This document shows positions 18,228 to 27,213 of a stretch of DNA of 64,000 nt, piece by piece. Where the stretch lies: positions 99,209 through 163,208 of the forward strand of contig JAXHLO010000024.1 of NCBI GenBank assembly GCA_034522075.1. The letters run 5' to 3'. The position numbers were made by a program, and so were the translations under genes. Every line of letters begins with the position of its first letter. Positions within the stretch are counted from its first letter, which is position 1. Below the pieces are notes generated by a model. That model saw only the letters and a program-made list of their open reading frames with translations. It ran no database searches and was not told the DNA's origin. The DNA comes from UBA7803 sp034522075 (GTDB taxonomy: Bacteria > Pseudomonadota > Gammaproteobacteria > Pseudomonadales > Azotimanducaceae).

Positions 18228-18357
18228 GCGGCGGAGCACTTTCAGACCATTGTCGCGAGGCCGAACGGAGAAAATTGACTCCAGTTGCCTCTGGAGGCAA
18301 CTTTTCGGAGTGAGGGAAGTCCCGGAGGGACCCGAGCGAGGTCTGAAAGTGCGCCGC
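18228..18357 (-). repeat. Inverted-repeat element, copy 2
   Basis: Outer arms are GCACTTTCAGACC (18236-18248) and its reverse complement (18340-18352), with GCGGCG extending both sides. Read on the minus strand, the core again runs TTCCCTCACTCCG, AGTTGCCTCC, GGAGTCAAT, TCGGCCTCGC, matching copy 1 in order and spacing. Inside it, GTTGCCTC and GAGGCAAC form a strong hairpin (18283-18302). Outer arms differ from copy 1, so only the core is homologous. Confidence 0.8.
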
Positions 18358-18402
18358 AGCGCCTCGACCCCGGCCCGATCAACCCCCAAACAACAACCGG
18401 CC

Positions 18403-19893
18403 TCAGGTTTGGGGCCGCAGATGCCCCGGTAATACGAGCCGCTCGATAAACTCGAACAGCAGCTCGGTGACGATCGCCAGCAGTGCCGCCGGCACCGCTC
18501 CCTGCAGGATCAGCCCGGTGTCGTTCAGGGCGAGGCCGGTGACGATAGGGTCGCCCAGACCGCCCGCGCCGATGAAGGCGGCCAGGGTCGCCGTGCCGAT
18601 GCTGATCACCGCGGCGGTGCGGATACCGGCCAGCATACTCGGCAGTGACAGAGGCACATAAACGTGACGAAGCTGTTCGGCGTTGGTCATGCCCATGGCC
18701 TCGGCCACCCGCAGCAGCGTCGGATCCACGGTGGTGAGCGCCGACACGGTGTTGCGCAGGGTCGGCAGCAGGGAATACAGGAACAGCGCCACGATGGCGG
18801 GAAACAGGCCGATGCCGAACAACGGAATCATCAGGGCCAGCAGGGCGATGGACGGAATGGTCTGCAGCAGACCGCAGAAATAGATGACGCCGCGCGCCAG
18901 CAGCCGGTGGCGGAACACAGCCAGCGCCAGCATCAGGGCGACGATCACTGATGCACCCAGCGCTGCACCCGTGAGCTTGAGGTGCTGCAGCGTATTGCTT
19001 AACAAGGACGACCACAGCACGCCGCCCTGGGCGCGCGCCGTTACCAGCCCCTCGGCGGCGAGAAATTCGTTGGCCACATCGGCGAAGGAACGTTTGTCGA
19101 AGACCACCGCCGAGTTCAACGCCTGCATGGTATCGTCGTCGAGACGACCGCCGAGTTGCTCCAGGGCGACTATGACCCCGCGCGGCACGTCCGAGCGCAC
19201 CATGGGCACGGCCAGATATTCGGGAAAGAAATCCCGGTCGTCTTCCAGCAGGCGCAGATCGTAGCGGATCACCTCGCCATCGGTACTGTAGGCATCGGTG
19301 ACGTCGATGGAACCGTCATTCAGGGCCTGATAGGCCAGGCCGTGCTCGATGCCGGTAACGGCAAGATCGAGATCGTATGCGGCGGCCACACCGGGCCAGC
19401 CGTCTGAGCGCTTGTGAAACTCGTGACTCACCACGACCCGCAGATCCGAGCCGCGCAGATCGCCGATTGACTCAATGCCAAGCGCTTCGGCACGGCTGCG
19501 CTTCATGGCCATGGCATAGGTGTTGTCGAACCCCAGCGGCGGCAGGAGCAGCAGGCCGCGCCCGGCCACGGCATCGCGCAGCGCCGGCAGCTCGGTGTCC
19601 ACGGGCATGTCGAGAATGGCCTGGCTGAGCGTTCCGGTGTACTCCACGTACAGGTCGATCTCGCCGGCGTTCAGGGCGCCGTAGCAGATCAGTGTGCCGC
19701 CGAGCCCGAAACGGCGGCGCACTTCGAAGCCGGCCTGCTCGAGAAGCTGTGCCGACATCTCGGCCAGCAGGTAAGACTCGTTGAAATTCTTGCTGCCCAC
19801 CGCCACCGTCTGGCCGAACACGGCCACCGGCACCAGACCAAGCAGGGTCGCCAGCACCCTGGCGGAAAAGCCCCGCAGCCGGCCGGCCTTCAC
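18403..19893 (-). CDS. Osmoprotectant-type ABC transporter, fused substrate-binding protein and permease
   Basis: 496 residues. A signal-like hydrophobic start (about 1-28) is followed by an OpuAC/ProX-type periplasmic binding domain (about 29-285; VAVGSKNFNESYLLAEM, then VEYTGTLSQA, then TDAYSTDGEV). A five- or six-helix permease domain follows (about 290-490) with the EAA-like loop TVDPTLLRVAEAMGMTN. This binding-permease fusion occurs in the quaternary-amine (OpuC/YehZ-like and EgtU-like) families. Likely ligands are glycine betaine, choline or a related betaine; ergothioneine cannot be excluded. It overlaps the ATPase stop as ATGA. Confidence 0.9.
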   Translation of the reverse strand: MKAGRLRGFSARVLATLLGLVPVAVFGQTVAVGSKNFNESYLLAEMSAQLLEQAGFEVRRRFGLGGTLICYGALNAGEIDLYVEYTGTLSQAILDMPVDTELPALRDAVAGRGLLLLPPLGFDNTYAMAMKRSRAEALGIESIGDLRGSDLRVVVSHEFHKRSDGWPGVAAAYDLDLAVTGIEHGLAYQALNDGSIDVTDAYSTDGEVIRYDLRLLEDDRDFFPEYLAVPMVRSDVPRGVIVALEQLGGRLDDDTMQALNSAVVFDKRSFADVANEFLAAEGLVTARAQGGVLWSSLLSNTLQHLKLTGAALGASVIVALMLALAVFRHRLLARGVIYFCGLLQTIPSIALLALMIPLFGIGLFPAIVALFLYSLLPTLRNTVSALTTVDPTLLRVAEAMGMTNAEQLRHVYVPLSLPSMLAGIRTAAVISIGTATLAAFIGAGGLGDPIVTGLALNDTGLILQGAVPAALLAIVTELLFEFIERLVLPGHLRPQT

Positions 19894-20663
19894 AACTGCT
19901 CCGTAACAAGCGAGTTGACGTAATCGTCAGCGGGCGCGTCCAGCACCTGCTGCGTCGGGCCCGCCTGCAACACCCGGCCTTCACTCAGGATCACCAGATA
20001 ACCCGCCAGGCGCACGGCCTCGCGCATGTCGTGGGTGACCAGCAGCGTACTCACCCCTTCCTGGGTCTGAACCTGGCGAAAAGTTCGATAGATGCCGACC
20101 CGGGTGATGGGATCGACGGCGGAGAACGGCTCGTCCAGCAGCAGCAGACGGGGTTCCAGCATGAGCGCCCGGCACAGACCCAGACGCTGCTGCTGACCGC
20201 CGGACAGGGTGTGCGGATAGCGCCCGGAGATCTCCAGCGGCAGCTCCATCTCGGCCAGCAGGTGCCGGTAGCGGCGTTCGCGGCGGTCCCGTGACCAGCC
20301 GGACAGGCGCGCCAGCAGTTCCACGTTCTGCCGGTTGGTCAGATGCGGAAACAGCCCGGCGCCCTGCACCGCGTAGCCGATGCCGCGGCGGAAGGCCACC
20401 AGATCACCGGCCGGAATGGCCTCACCGAACACCCGTACCGTACCCCGTTCCGGCGTATGCACCGCGTTGACCAGTTGCAGCAGCGTGGTCTTGCCGCTGC
20501 CGCTGGCCCCTACCACCGCCGTGGTCATGCCCGCCGGCAGGGCCAGATTGACGCCGGACAGCACCGGCATGTCCGGATCGAAACCCTTGGTCACATCGAT
20601 GAATTCGACGCAGGCGGCGGAGCCGGACTGCGAGCCGGAGGCCGGCGCTGCCGGCTGACTCAC
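19890..20663 (-). CDS. Osmoprotectant-type ABC transporter ATP-binding protein (OpuCA/ProV-like)
   Basis: 257 residues. Walker A is GASGSGKTTLLQLVN (about 52-66), the Q-loop GYAVQGAGLFPHLT (about 96-109), the signature LSGGQQQRLGLCRAL (about 153-167), Walker B RLLLLDEPFSAVDP and H-loop VTHDMREA. The Val-Asp-Pro after Walker B is typical of the glycine betaine importers. It lacks the C-terminal CBS domains of some family members. It overlaps both neighbours by 4 bp (ATGA): exonuclease I upstream and the fused binding-permease protein downstream. This gives a tightly coupled three-gene operon. Confidence 0.92.
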   Translation of the reverse strand: MSQPAAPASGSQSGSAACVEFIDVTKGFDPDMPVLSGVNLALPAGMTTAVVGASGSGKTTLLQLVNAVHTPERGTVRVFGEAIPAGDLVAFRRGIGYAVQGAGLFPHLTNRQNVELLARLSGWSRDRRERRYRHLLAEMELPLEISGRYPHTLSGGQQQRLGLCRALMLEPRLLLLDEPFSAVDPITRVGIYRTFRQVQTQEGVSTLLVTHDMREAVRLAGYLVILSEGRVLQAGPTQQVLDAPADDYVNSLVTEQL

Positions 20664-22070
20664 AGGCCGTAGTCCTCGCGCAGGCGCGCGCCGTGGCCGC
20701 CCAGACGTTCCAGCACCGCATCGCCGTCACCGAGTTCCGCGCGTAACTCCTCGAGCCGCGCCTGAAAGCGCGGGAAATTCAGCCAGGGTGCCTCTTCCGC
20801 GGTGAGCTTCTCGCGTACGAAAGCCTGCCAGTCGGCCCGTTCTTCCAGCGTCATGAGTTGCGGAAAGCTGCGCGCCTTCAGGCGCGCGGCCAGGGCAACC
20901 CGGACGCGAATCGGCGAAGTCGAGATCCTGCCAGGTGCCCTGGGTCAGCGCCTGCTGCAGGGTTTCGCAGCGGGAACGATCGGCATCGCCGAGAAAACCG
21001 TCGTACAGAGCGGCCTCGGGATCCACCGCCGGCTCACGCTGCCCGCGGGTGAACACACGCATGATCTTCTGCGCGATGCCCGGTTTCTTCAGACGCCGCT
21101 GACGCTCGCCGATGGCCTTGCGGTCGAAGCCCAGGCGCGACCAGTTTTCCTCATCGAGGACTTCGATGCCGGCAATGAACGGGCAACGGTTGAGGCGCAC
21201 TTCCTTGAGCGGCGGCCGGTCTTCGTTACCGGGGCGGAACAGGGCTTCGCGGATTTCGTCTTCCGAGCCCTGAATCAGCATCTCCACGTCCCGGGACAGA
21301 TCGGCCACCACCACCGAGTTGCTGTTGCCCGGATGCCGGCACAGTGACATCACCGGCGCGGTACCGTACTGGGTCCGGGGATACATGCCGGAGACGTGCA
21401 CGCACAGGCGGGCGCCGAAGGGCTCGAGCAGGCTGCGCACGTGTTTCTTGTCACGGCAGCTCAAGTAATACTCGAAGAGCTTGGGCTGACGCTCGCGGAT
21501 CAGCCGTGCCAGCCCCAGGGTAGCGCGAACGTCGGACAGCGCGTCATGAGCCTGGCCGTGTTCTATGCCATTGGCCACGGTCAGGAGCTCCAACCGGTAC
21601 ACGGGCAGGTCGTTTTCGTCCCGCGGCCATTCGATGCCGTCGCGGCGCAGTGCGCCGGCGGCGCGGACCAGGTCGATGATGTCCCAGCGGGAGTTGCCGT
21701 TCCGGTATTCCCGCGCGTAGGGATCCATGAGCGCCCGATACAGACCATGGCGGACGAATTCGTCATCGAAGCGCAGGCTGTTGTAACCCGCCACACAGGT
21801 ACCGGGCACCGCGAACAGCTCGTTGATGCGGCGCAGAGCCTGCCACTCGCTGATGCCTTCCGCCCGCGTCAGATCCGGGGTGATGCCGGTGACCCGGCTG
21901 GAATCCGGGTTGGGCAGCACGTCATCGGGCAGGGCCACATACGTACACAGGGTGTCGCCCACCTCGTTCAACCCGGCATCCGTGCGCAAACCGGCAAACT
22001 GCACGATCCGGTCCCAGCGCGGGTCGGTACCGGAAGTCTCCAGGTCGTACCAGTAGAAAGTCTGCGTCAT
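20660..22070 (-). CDS. sbcB: Exodeoxyribonuclease I, with one frameshift
   Basis: About 470 residues from ATG at 22070. Exo I degrades single-stranded DNA 3' to 5' in recombination and mismatch repair. The N-terminal DnaQ-type exonuclease motif is FYWYDLETSGTDPRWDRIVQ (about 4-23); HDALSDVRATLGLARLI (around 180-200) supplies the ExoIII motif. The frame breaks near 20910, after DLDFADSR: the conserved tail ALAARLKARSFPQLMTLEER continues in another frame to a TGA at 20660. One base is missing or extra, probably a sequence error. The stop overlaps the ATPase start as ATGA. Confidence 0.9.
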
Positions 22071-22120
22071 AAGCTCTGTACAGTTGCTTTGCAGTGAGGC
22101 CGAAGGCAACCTTGCCGGCC

Positions 22121-23521
22121 ATGTCCTCCACATCGAACAAGCCAGCCCTGTCGACGCAGAGCATCGCCATGGCCGCGGGCCCTATTGTGGCATTGTTGGC
22201 CGCCTACCTCATGCACGCCGCCGGCTTCGCCCCGGACGCTGCCATGACGCTGGGGGTGACGGCATTGTGCATCATCTGGTGGGTATTCGAACCCATACCC
22301 ATCCCGGCCACGTCGCTGCTGCCGCTGGCGCTGCTGCCGCTGCTCGGTGTGCTCACGCCGGCAGACATCGCAGCGGCCTACGGTCACTCGCTGATTCTGC
22401 TGCTGCTCGGCGGCTTCATCCTGTCGACGGCTCTGGAAAAGAACGGTGCCCACCGGCGCATAGCCCTGACCATGGTGCGGGCGTTCGGCGGCACCAGCGG
22501 CCGCCGGCTGGTGTTCGGCTTCATGGCGGCGTCGGCGGTGCTCAGCATGTGGATTTCCAACACGGCCACCACCCTGATGCTGCTGCCCGTGGCGCTGGCG
22601 GTACTGGAGAAATCCGACGATCCCGATCTGGCCAAGCCCCTGCTGCTGGGTATTGCCTATGCGGCCAGCGTCGGCGGTATCGGCACCCCCATCGGCACGC
22701 CGCCCAACGTGATTTTCATGGGCGTCTACGAACAGCAGGTGGGCGAACGCATCACTTTCGGCGGCTGGATGATCTGGGCCATTCCCGTGGTGCTGGCCTT
22801 TCTGCCGGTGATCGGCTTCTATCTGACCCGCAATCTGGGCCGGCATGCCCCGCCCGCCATGCCGCCGGTGGGTGCCTGGACGCGGGCCGAGGTGCGGGTG
22901 CTCATGGTGTTCGTTGCCACCGCCGTGCTGTGGATTACCCGTCAGGAGCCGCTCGGCGGCTGGGCCGGGGCGCTCGGCATCAGCAACTCGCAGGATTACA
23001 TGGTGGCATTTCTGGCCGTGACCACCCTGTTCATGATCCCCGACGGCAAGGGCGAACGCCTGCTCGACTGGGAAACCGCCACGAAGATTCCCTGGGGCAT
23101 GCTCATTCTGTTCGGTGCCGGCATCGCCATCGCTTCAGCCTTCACGGCCTCGGGGCTGAGCGAGAGCATCGGCGCGCTGCTGTCGGGGCTTTCCGCCTAT
23201 CACGTGCTGCTGATCATGCTGGGCATCTGCCTGGCGGTGACGTTCCTCACCGAGACCACCAGCAACACCGCCACCACCACCCTGCTGATGCCCATTCTGG
23301 CGGCCGGCGCCATGGGTGCGGGCATGGACCCCAAGCTGTTCATGATCCCCGCCGCCATGAGCGCTTCCTGTGCCTTCATGCTGCCGGTGGCCACCGCGCC
23401 CAACGTCATCGTCTATTCCACCGGCCGTTTCTCCATCCGGGAGATGGCGCAGGAGGGCGTCGCATTGAACTTCCTGGGTGCCGTGATCGTTGCCACCCTG
23501 TGTTACCTGATGCTCGCCTGA
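22121..23521 (+). CDS. SLC13/DASS-family sodium:dicarboxylate or anion symporter
   Basis: 466 residues from ATG at 22121; an in-frame GTG at 22094 would add nine residues. About 11 membrane helices are evident. Two family hairpin motifs, SNTATTLMLLPVALA (about 145-160) and SNTATTTLLMPILAA (near 390), form the two substrate-binding repeats. The C-terminal SLC13 signature region (AAMSASCAFMLPVATAPNVIV) is intact. Likely substrates are dicarboxylates such as succinate, or sulfate. The gene is divergent from sbcB with a 50-bp gap and converges on the gene at 23135-24598. Confidence 0.92.
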   Translation: MSSTSNKPALSTQSIAMAAGPIVALLAAYLMHAAGFAPDAAMTLGVTALCIIWWVFEPIPIPATSLLPLALLPLLGVLTPADIAAAYGHSLILLLLGGFILSTALEKNGAHRRIALTMVRAFGGTSGRRLVFGFMAASAVLSMWISNTATTLMLLPVALAVLEKSDDPDLAKPLLLGIAYAASVGGIGTPIGTPPNVIFMGVYEQQVGERITFGGWMIWAIPVVLAFLPVIGFYLTRNLGRHAPPAMPPVGAWTRAEVRVLMVFVATAVLWITRQEPLGGWAGALGISNSQDYMVAFLAVTTLFMIPDGKGERLLDWETATKIPWGMLILFGAGIAIASAFTASGLSESIGALLSGLSAYHVLLIMLGICLAVTFLTETTSNTATTTLLMPILAAGAMGAGMDPKLFMIPAAMSASCAFMLPVATAPNVIVYSTGRFSIREMAQEGVALNFLGAVIVATLCYLMLA

Positions 23522-24598
23522 CCCGTTGAAGCGGCGCTCGCGCTCCGCGGGGGCGAGCTCGCCGAGTTCACGGACCCGTTCATAGAAGACCGGCCAGCTT
23601 CTGCCGCTGTCTTCGTAGAGCGCGGCAAAGGCGGGCACCAGGTCTTCATAAGTGGCCACGGACAGCAGCCGCGGATTGTTCAGACCGTCCATCAGAGCGT
23701 CGTAGCGGCCGCCGCCCAGTTGCCGGCGCTGGTCACGGTAGCAGCCGCGCACGGCGTCAAAGACCCGTTCCTTGCGGCGCAGGCGGGCGTCCTCGCTCTG
23801 CTCACTGGCGTAGATGCGCTGCAGCACGTCGCGCGTATGTTCGAGCAGGTTGAACAGCCGCTCACGCTCGGCAATGGAGCTCCGGTAGTCGGCCAGAACG
23901 TCCGCCTGGCCCTGCCCCTCCAGCCAGGCAACCACGCCGCGCCGACCGACGAAGGTGGCAAAGGCTTCATTGAAGGCCACGTCGCCGGGCACCCAGACTG
24001 CGGCGTGCGCGAGCTCATGAAACAGCAGCTCCGCCAGGTCGGGCTCCGGCCAGTGGATGAACGTGCTGAGCAACGGATCGTCGAACCAGCCCAGCGTGGA
24101 ATAGGCGGCCACCGGGCCCACATAGGTTTCCAGGCCTTGCGCCTGCAGTGCCGCTGCCCGGCGCAGCGCCATGTCCCGGTCGAAATACCCGCGGTACGGG
24201 GCGCAGCCGACAATGGGATAACACCAGCGGTGCGGCTCGAGGGACAACGGCGGTGCAGCAAACAGATTCCACAGTGCTGCGGGGCGATCGAGATCCACAT
24301 AGGTGCGGTAGCGCTGATCGACGTCCAGAGCCAGTTCCTGCCCGGCAAACGCCAGCACGCGTTGACTGAACTCGAGGCGCTGGCGCAGACGCTGAGCTGT
24401 GCCGTCGTCGGCCGGTGCCGCCGCCAGCTCGGCGAGAACCCGGTCCACGGGCTCACGCTGGGTCAGCACCTGCCACTGACCGCCGGCCGCCTGGGCGTAG
24501 TAGGCCAGGGTCTGACAGCCGCCGCACAGCGCCGCAAGCAGAGTCAGCGATACCGGCCACAGGACCCTGGAAGCTGTAGAATGCCGGCCAACCATCAT
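23135..24598 (-). CDS. Putative zinc aminopeptidase lipoprotein (PF10023-like), C-terminal read-through
   Basis: ATG at 24598 starts an N-terminal hydrophobic segment ending LCGGC, a plausible but non-ideal lipobox. The zinc site is HELAH at about 185-189 followed by FNEAFATFVG, matching the putative aminopeptidase family PF10023. Family members end near residue 360, which here falls at about 23522, right beside the SLC13 stop. Instead the frame runs on another 129 codons antisense to the SLC13 gene and stops at 23135. The extension does not look like protein, so a lost stop or a base error near 23520 is likely. The acyltransferase starts divergently 24 bp away. Confidence 0.78.
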   Translation of the reverse strand: MMVGRHSTASRVLWPVSLTLLAALCGGCQTLAYYAQAAGGQWQVLTQREPVDRVLAELAAAPADDGTAQRLRQRLEFSQRVLAFAGQELALDVDQRYRTYVDLDRPAALWNLFAAPPLSLEPHRWCYPIVGCAPYRGYFDRDMALRRAAALQAQGLETYVGPVAAYSTLGWFDDPLLSTFIHWPEPDLAELLFHELAHAAVWVPGDVAFNEAFATFVGRRGVVAWLEGQGQADVLADYRSSIAERERLFNLLEHTRDVLQRIYASEQSEDARLRRKERVFDAVRGCYRDQRRQLGGGRYDALMDGLNNPRLLSVATYEDLVPAFAALYEDSGRSWPVFYERVRELGELAPAERERRFNGSGEHQVTQGGNDHGTQEVQCDALLRHLPDGETAGGIDDDVGRGGHRQHEGTGSAHGGGDHEQLGVHARTHGAGRQNGHQQGGGGGVAGGLGEERHRQADAQHDQQHVIGGKPRQQRADALAQPRGREG

Positions 24599-24622
24599 GC
24601 GCACAATCCGCAGGCCTCGCTT

Positions 24623-25504
24623 ATGAATTTCCTCCGCGGCGTCACCGCGACCACCGTGGTATGCACAGCCCTGCTGCTGGGCTGCATTCCGCTGTATCTG
24701 CTCGGCATTCTGCGCATACCTCTGCGCGGCCGGCCGCGGATTGCCATCAATCGGGCCATGGACGCCGTGGTGCAGCGCTGGGTGGCGATCCATCGGCTGA
24801 CCTTTGCCGCCCTGGGGGTCACCCGCATTCACGTGCAGTGGCGCGGCGACACTGAACTGACGACCCGCGGCTGGTACCTGGTGCTGAGCAATCATCAGAG
24901 CTGGGCCGACATCCTGATTCTGCAGAACATCTTCCAGGGGCGCATCCCTATCCTGAAGTTCTTCACCAAGCGCCAGCTCATCTGGGTGCCGCTGCTGGGG
25001 CTGGCCATGTGGTTTCTGGGCTTTCCCTACGTACGCCGCCTGCCGCGGGAGAAGATCGCCGCCGACCCGAGCCTGGCCACCCTGGACCGCCAGGCCACGC
25101 TGAATGCCTGCCAGGGCTTTCGCGACCATCCCACCTCGGTGCTGAGCTTCGTCGAAGGCACGCGCTTCACGCCGGCCAAGCATGCCGAGCAGGAGGCCCG
25201 CTTCGAAAAGCTGCTCAACCCCAAGCTCGGCGGCGTATCCTACGTGGTCACGGCCCTGGCGGACCGCATGGATGGTGTGCTGGATGTCACAGTCATCTAT
25301 CCTGAAGGTGTACCCACGATCTGGGAGCTCATGCAGGGACGCTGCCCCAGGGTCGAAGTGCTGGTGGAAGCCCGCGCCCTGCCGCCCGAAGTTCAGGGCC
25401 AGACAGACCCGGATGCCGTCCGCGAGCAGTTGCGGCCGTGGATCGAAACCATCTGGCAGGAGAAAGACCAGCGGCTGAAGAAACTCGACGGGTTCGCCAA
25501 CTGA
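24623..25504 (+). CDS. PlsC-like acyltransferase (YihG-like)
   Basis: 293 residues from ATG at 24623. An N-terminal membrane helix (about 8-30) is followed by the LPLAT motif LSNHQSWADILILQ (about 88-101, HxxxxD) and the second block FVEGTRFT (about 176-183), with LGGVSYVVTALADRM downstream. This matches the inner-membrane acyltransferases related to YihG, which acylate a lysophospholipid. Its TGA overlaps the ATG of gspA (TGATG), so the two are translationally coupled. No functional link to secretion is known. Confidence 0.9.
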   Translation: MNFLRGVTATTVVCTALLLGCIPLYLLGILRIPLRGRPRIAINRAMDAVVQRWVAIHRLTFAALGVTRIHVQWRGDTELTTRGWYLVLSNHQSWADILILQNIFQGRIPILKFFTKRQLIWVPLLGLAMWFLGFPYVRRLPREKIAADPSLATLDRQATLNACQGFRDHPTSVLSFVEGTRFTPAKHAEQEARFEKLLNPKLGGVSYVVTALADRMDGVLDVTVIYPEGVPTIWELMQGRCPRVEVLVEARALPPEVQGQTDPDAVREQLRPWIETIWQEKDQRLKKLDGFAN

Positions 25505-27213
25505 TGTACGAAGACCACTTTCATCTGCAGCAGACGCCGTTCTCCATCGCACCGGATCCGGCGTTTCTGTATCTGAGCGAAGGCCACCGGGAAGCGCTGG
25601 CACATCTCACCTATGGTTTTTCCCACGGCGGCTTCGTGCTGATCACCGGCGAGGTGGGCACGGGTAAAACCACCCTGCTGCGCAACCTCATCAAGCAGAC
25701 GCCCGAAGACCTGGACGTCGCCTTCATCCTCAACCCGCGGCTGACGGTTCACGAACTGCTGGAAACTCTGTGCGACGAGCTCGGCGTGGCTCACCCGCAG
25801 GGCTCGCGGCTGTCGGTAAAGCAGTATATCGATGCCCTGAACCGGCACCTGCTGGCCACCCACCAGAGCGGCCGCGGCACGGTGGTGATCATCGACGAGG
25901 CACAGAATCTGTCGCCCGCCGTGCTCGAGCAGATCCGCCTGCTGACCAACCTGGAGACGGACAAACGCAAACTCCTGCGGATCATTCTGATCGGTCAGCC
26001 GGAACTCGCCGAGCTGCTGGAACGCACCGACCTGCGGCAGCTCGCGCAGCGCATCACCGCCCGCTATCACCTGCAGGGCCTCGGCCGTGAAGACACCTAC
26101 GCCTACGTGGTGCACCGTCTGGCCCGGGCCGGCGGCAACCCGAATCTGTTCACCCGGGCGGCTCTGCGCCGGCTCTATCGGATTTCCGGCGGCATTCCGC
26201 GCATCGTCAACCTGGTGGCCGACCGGGCCATGCTGGGCGCCTATGCCGAGGGCCGGCAGCGGGTATCGGCACGGCTGGTCAATCGAGCCGCTGCCGAGGT
26301 ATCCGGCCGGGAACGCCGCCTGGGGCGCTGGCTGGCCGGCGGCGCGGCCGCGGCCCTGGCAACCGGTGCTGCATCGGCCTACCTGCTGTTACCTGCGCCG
26401 CCGGCCACCGAACCCGCGGCGCTGGAGCCCCCGGCTCGCTCGGCGCCTGCAGCGGCACAGCCGTCAGCAAGCTCCGCACAGCACGCTCCGAACCTGACGG
26501 AGGAGACGGACGTTCCCCGCGCAGAGCCGCAGCCGGCAACCGCTGCCGACTCCCCAGCCCTGACGGCAGAAGCCGCCGCGCCGCAGACCGTCCAGATCCG
26601 GCCGCCCGACGTACCCGCCTACCAGACGCAGCGCCAGGCCTATCGGGCCGTGCTGGAGCGCTGGGGAGTCGACATGGACGGCTGGGCGCAGGTGCAGGTG
26701 CCCTGCAACTTCGCACCCTCGGCAGGGCTGCAGTGTCTGTCGCGAACCGGCAGCTGGAGCGACATCCGCCGACTGAACCTGCCGGTGGTGCTGGAACTGT
26801 GGGGCCAGGAAAGCGTGCCCTATTACGCCGCCGTCACCCGGCTGGACACGGACACCCTGGACCTGTCGCTGGCTGGAGAACAATACACCGTCACTCCTGC
26901 CGACCTGCAGGACGCCTGGTTCGGCAGCTACGTCGTGCTCTGGCAGATGCCGCCCAACTACGCCGGCACCATGAAACGCGGTGACCGTCATCCCAGCGTT
27001 TTGTGGCTGCGTGAACAACTGCAGAGGCTGGGGGTGGCCGACGCCCGCGGCAGCGGCGATCCGGCCCTGTTCGATGCGGCGCTGCAGAACGCCGTCCTGG
27101 ATTTTCAGCGCGACGAGCAACTGCTCACCGACGGCGTCGTCGGCCCGGCAACCTGGATCCGGCTGGCCGATCGCGTGGATCTCCCGGCGCCGGCTCTGGA
27201 TGGGCCAACCTGA
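25504..27213 (+). CDS. gspA: General secretion pathway ATPase GspA/ExeA
   Basis: 569 residues from ATG at 25504. The AAA ATPase domain comes first: FSIAPDPAFLYLSEGH (about 13-28), Walker A GEVGTGKTTLLRNL (about 49-62), Walker B VVIIDEAQNLSP (about 127-138) and arginine-rich sensor regions. A transmembrane helix lies near 278-298, then a Pro/Ala-rich linker, a beta-rich domain with two Cys, and a C-terminal peptidoglycan-binding domain (HPSVLWLREQLQRLG to VVGPATWIRL, about 495-560). GspA acts with GspB to insert the type II secretin through the cell wall. gspB overlaps it as TGATG. No other gsp genes are in the window. Confidence 0.93.
   Translation: MYEDHFHLQQTPFSIAPDPAFLYLSEGHREALAHLTYGFSHGGFVLITGEVGTGKTTLLRNLIKQTPEDLDVAFILNPRLTVHELLETLCDELGVAHPQGSRLSVKQYIDALNRHLLATHQSGRGTVVIIDEAQNLSPAVLEQIRLLTNLETDKRKLLRIILIGQPELAELLERTDLRQLAQRITARYHLQGLGREDTYAYVVHRLARAGGNPNLFTRAALRRLYRISGGIPRIVNLVADRAMLGAYAEGRQRVSARLVNRAAAEVSGRERRLGRWLAGGAAAALATGAASAYLLLPAPPATEPAALEPPARSAPAAAQPSASSAQHAPNLTEETDVPRAEPQPATAADSPALTAEAAAPQTVQIRPPDVPAYQTQRQAYRAVLERWGVDMDGWAQVQVPCNFAPSAGLQCLSRTGSWSDIRRLNLPVVLELWGQESVPYYAAVTRLDTDTLDLSLAGEQYTVTPADLQDAWFGSYVVLWQMPPNYAGTMKRGDRHPSVLWLREQLQRLGVADARGSGDPALFDAALQNAVLDFQRDEQLLTDGVVGPATWIRLADRVDLPAPALDGPT

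Larger units (their letters stand above)
17871..18402. other. Non-coding stretch of about 530 bp with structured repeats
   Basis: No credible gene lies here. Open frames are low-complexity Arg/Pro-rich shadows of the repeats. The stretch carries two inverted-repeat elements, listed separately, and a GC-rich linker. It separates the + strand Arc/response regulator operon from the end of the minus-strand transporter operon, so it is a convergent region. The stem-loops could serve as a two-way transcription stop or mRNA stabiliser. Confidence 0.7.

Noticed and set aside
17871..18402. CRISPR array in the repeat-rich gap
   Set aside because: There are only two core copies, in opposite orientation and without regular spacers; no cas genes are nearby.
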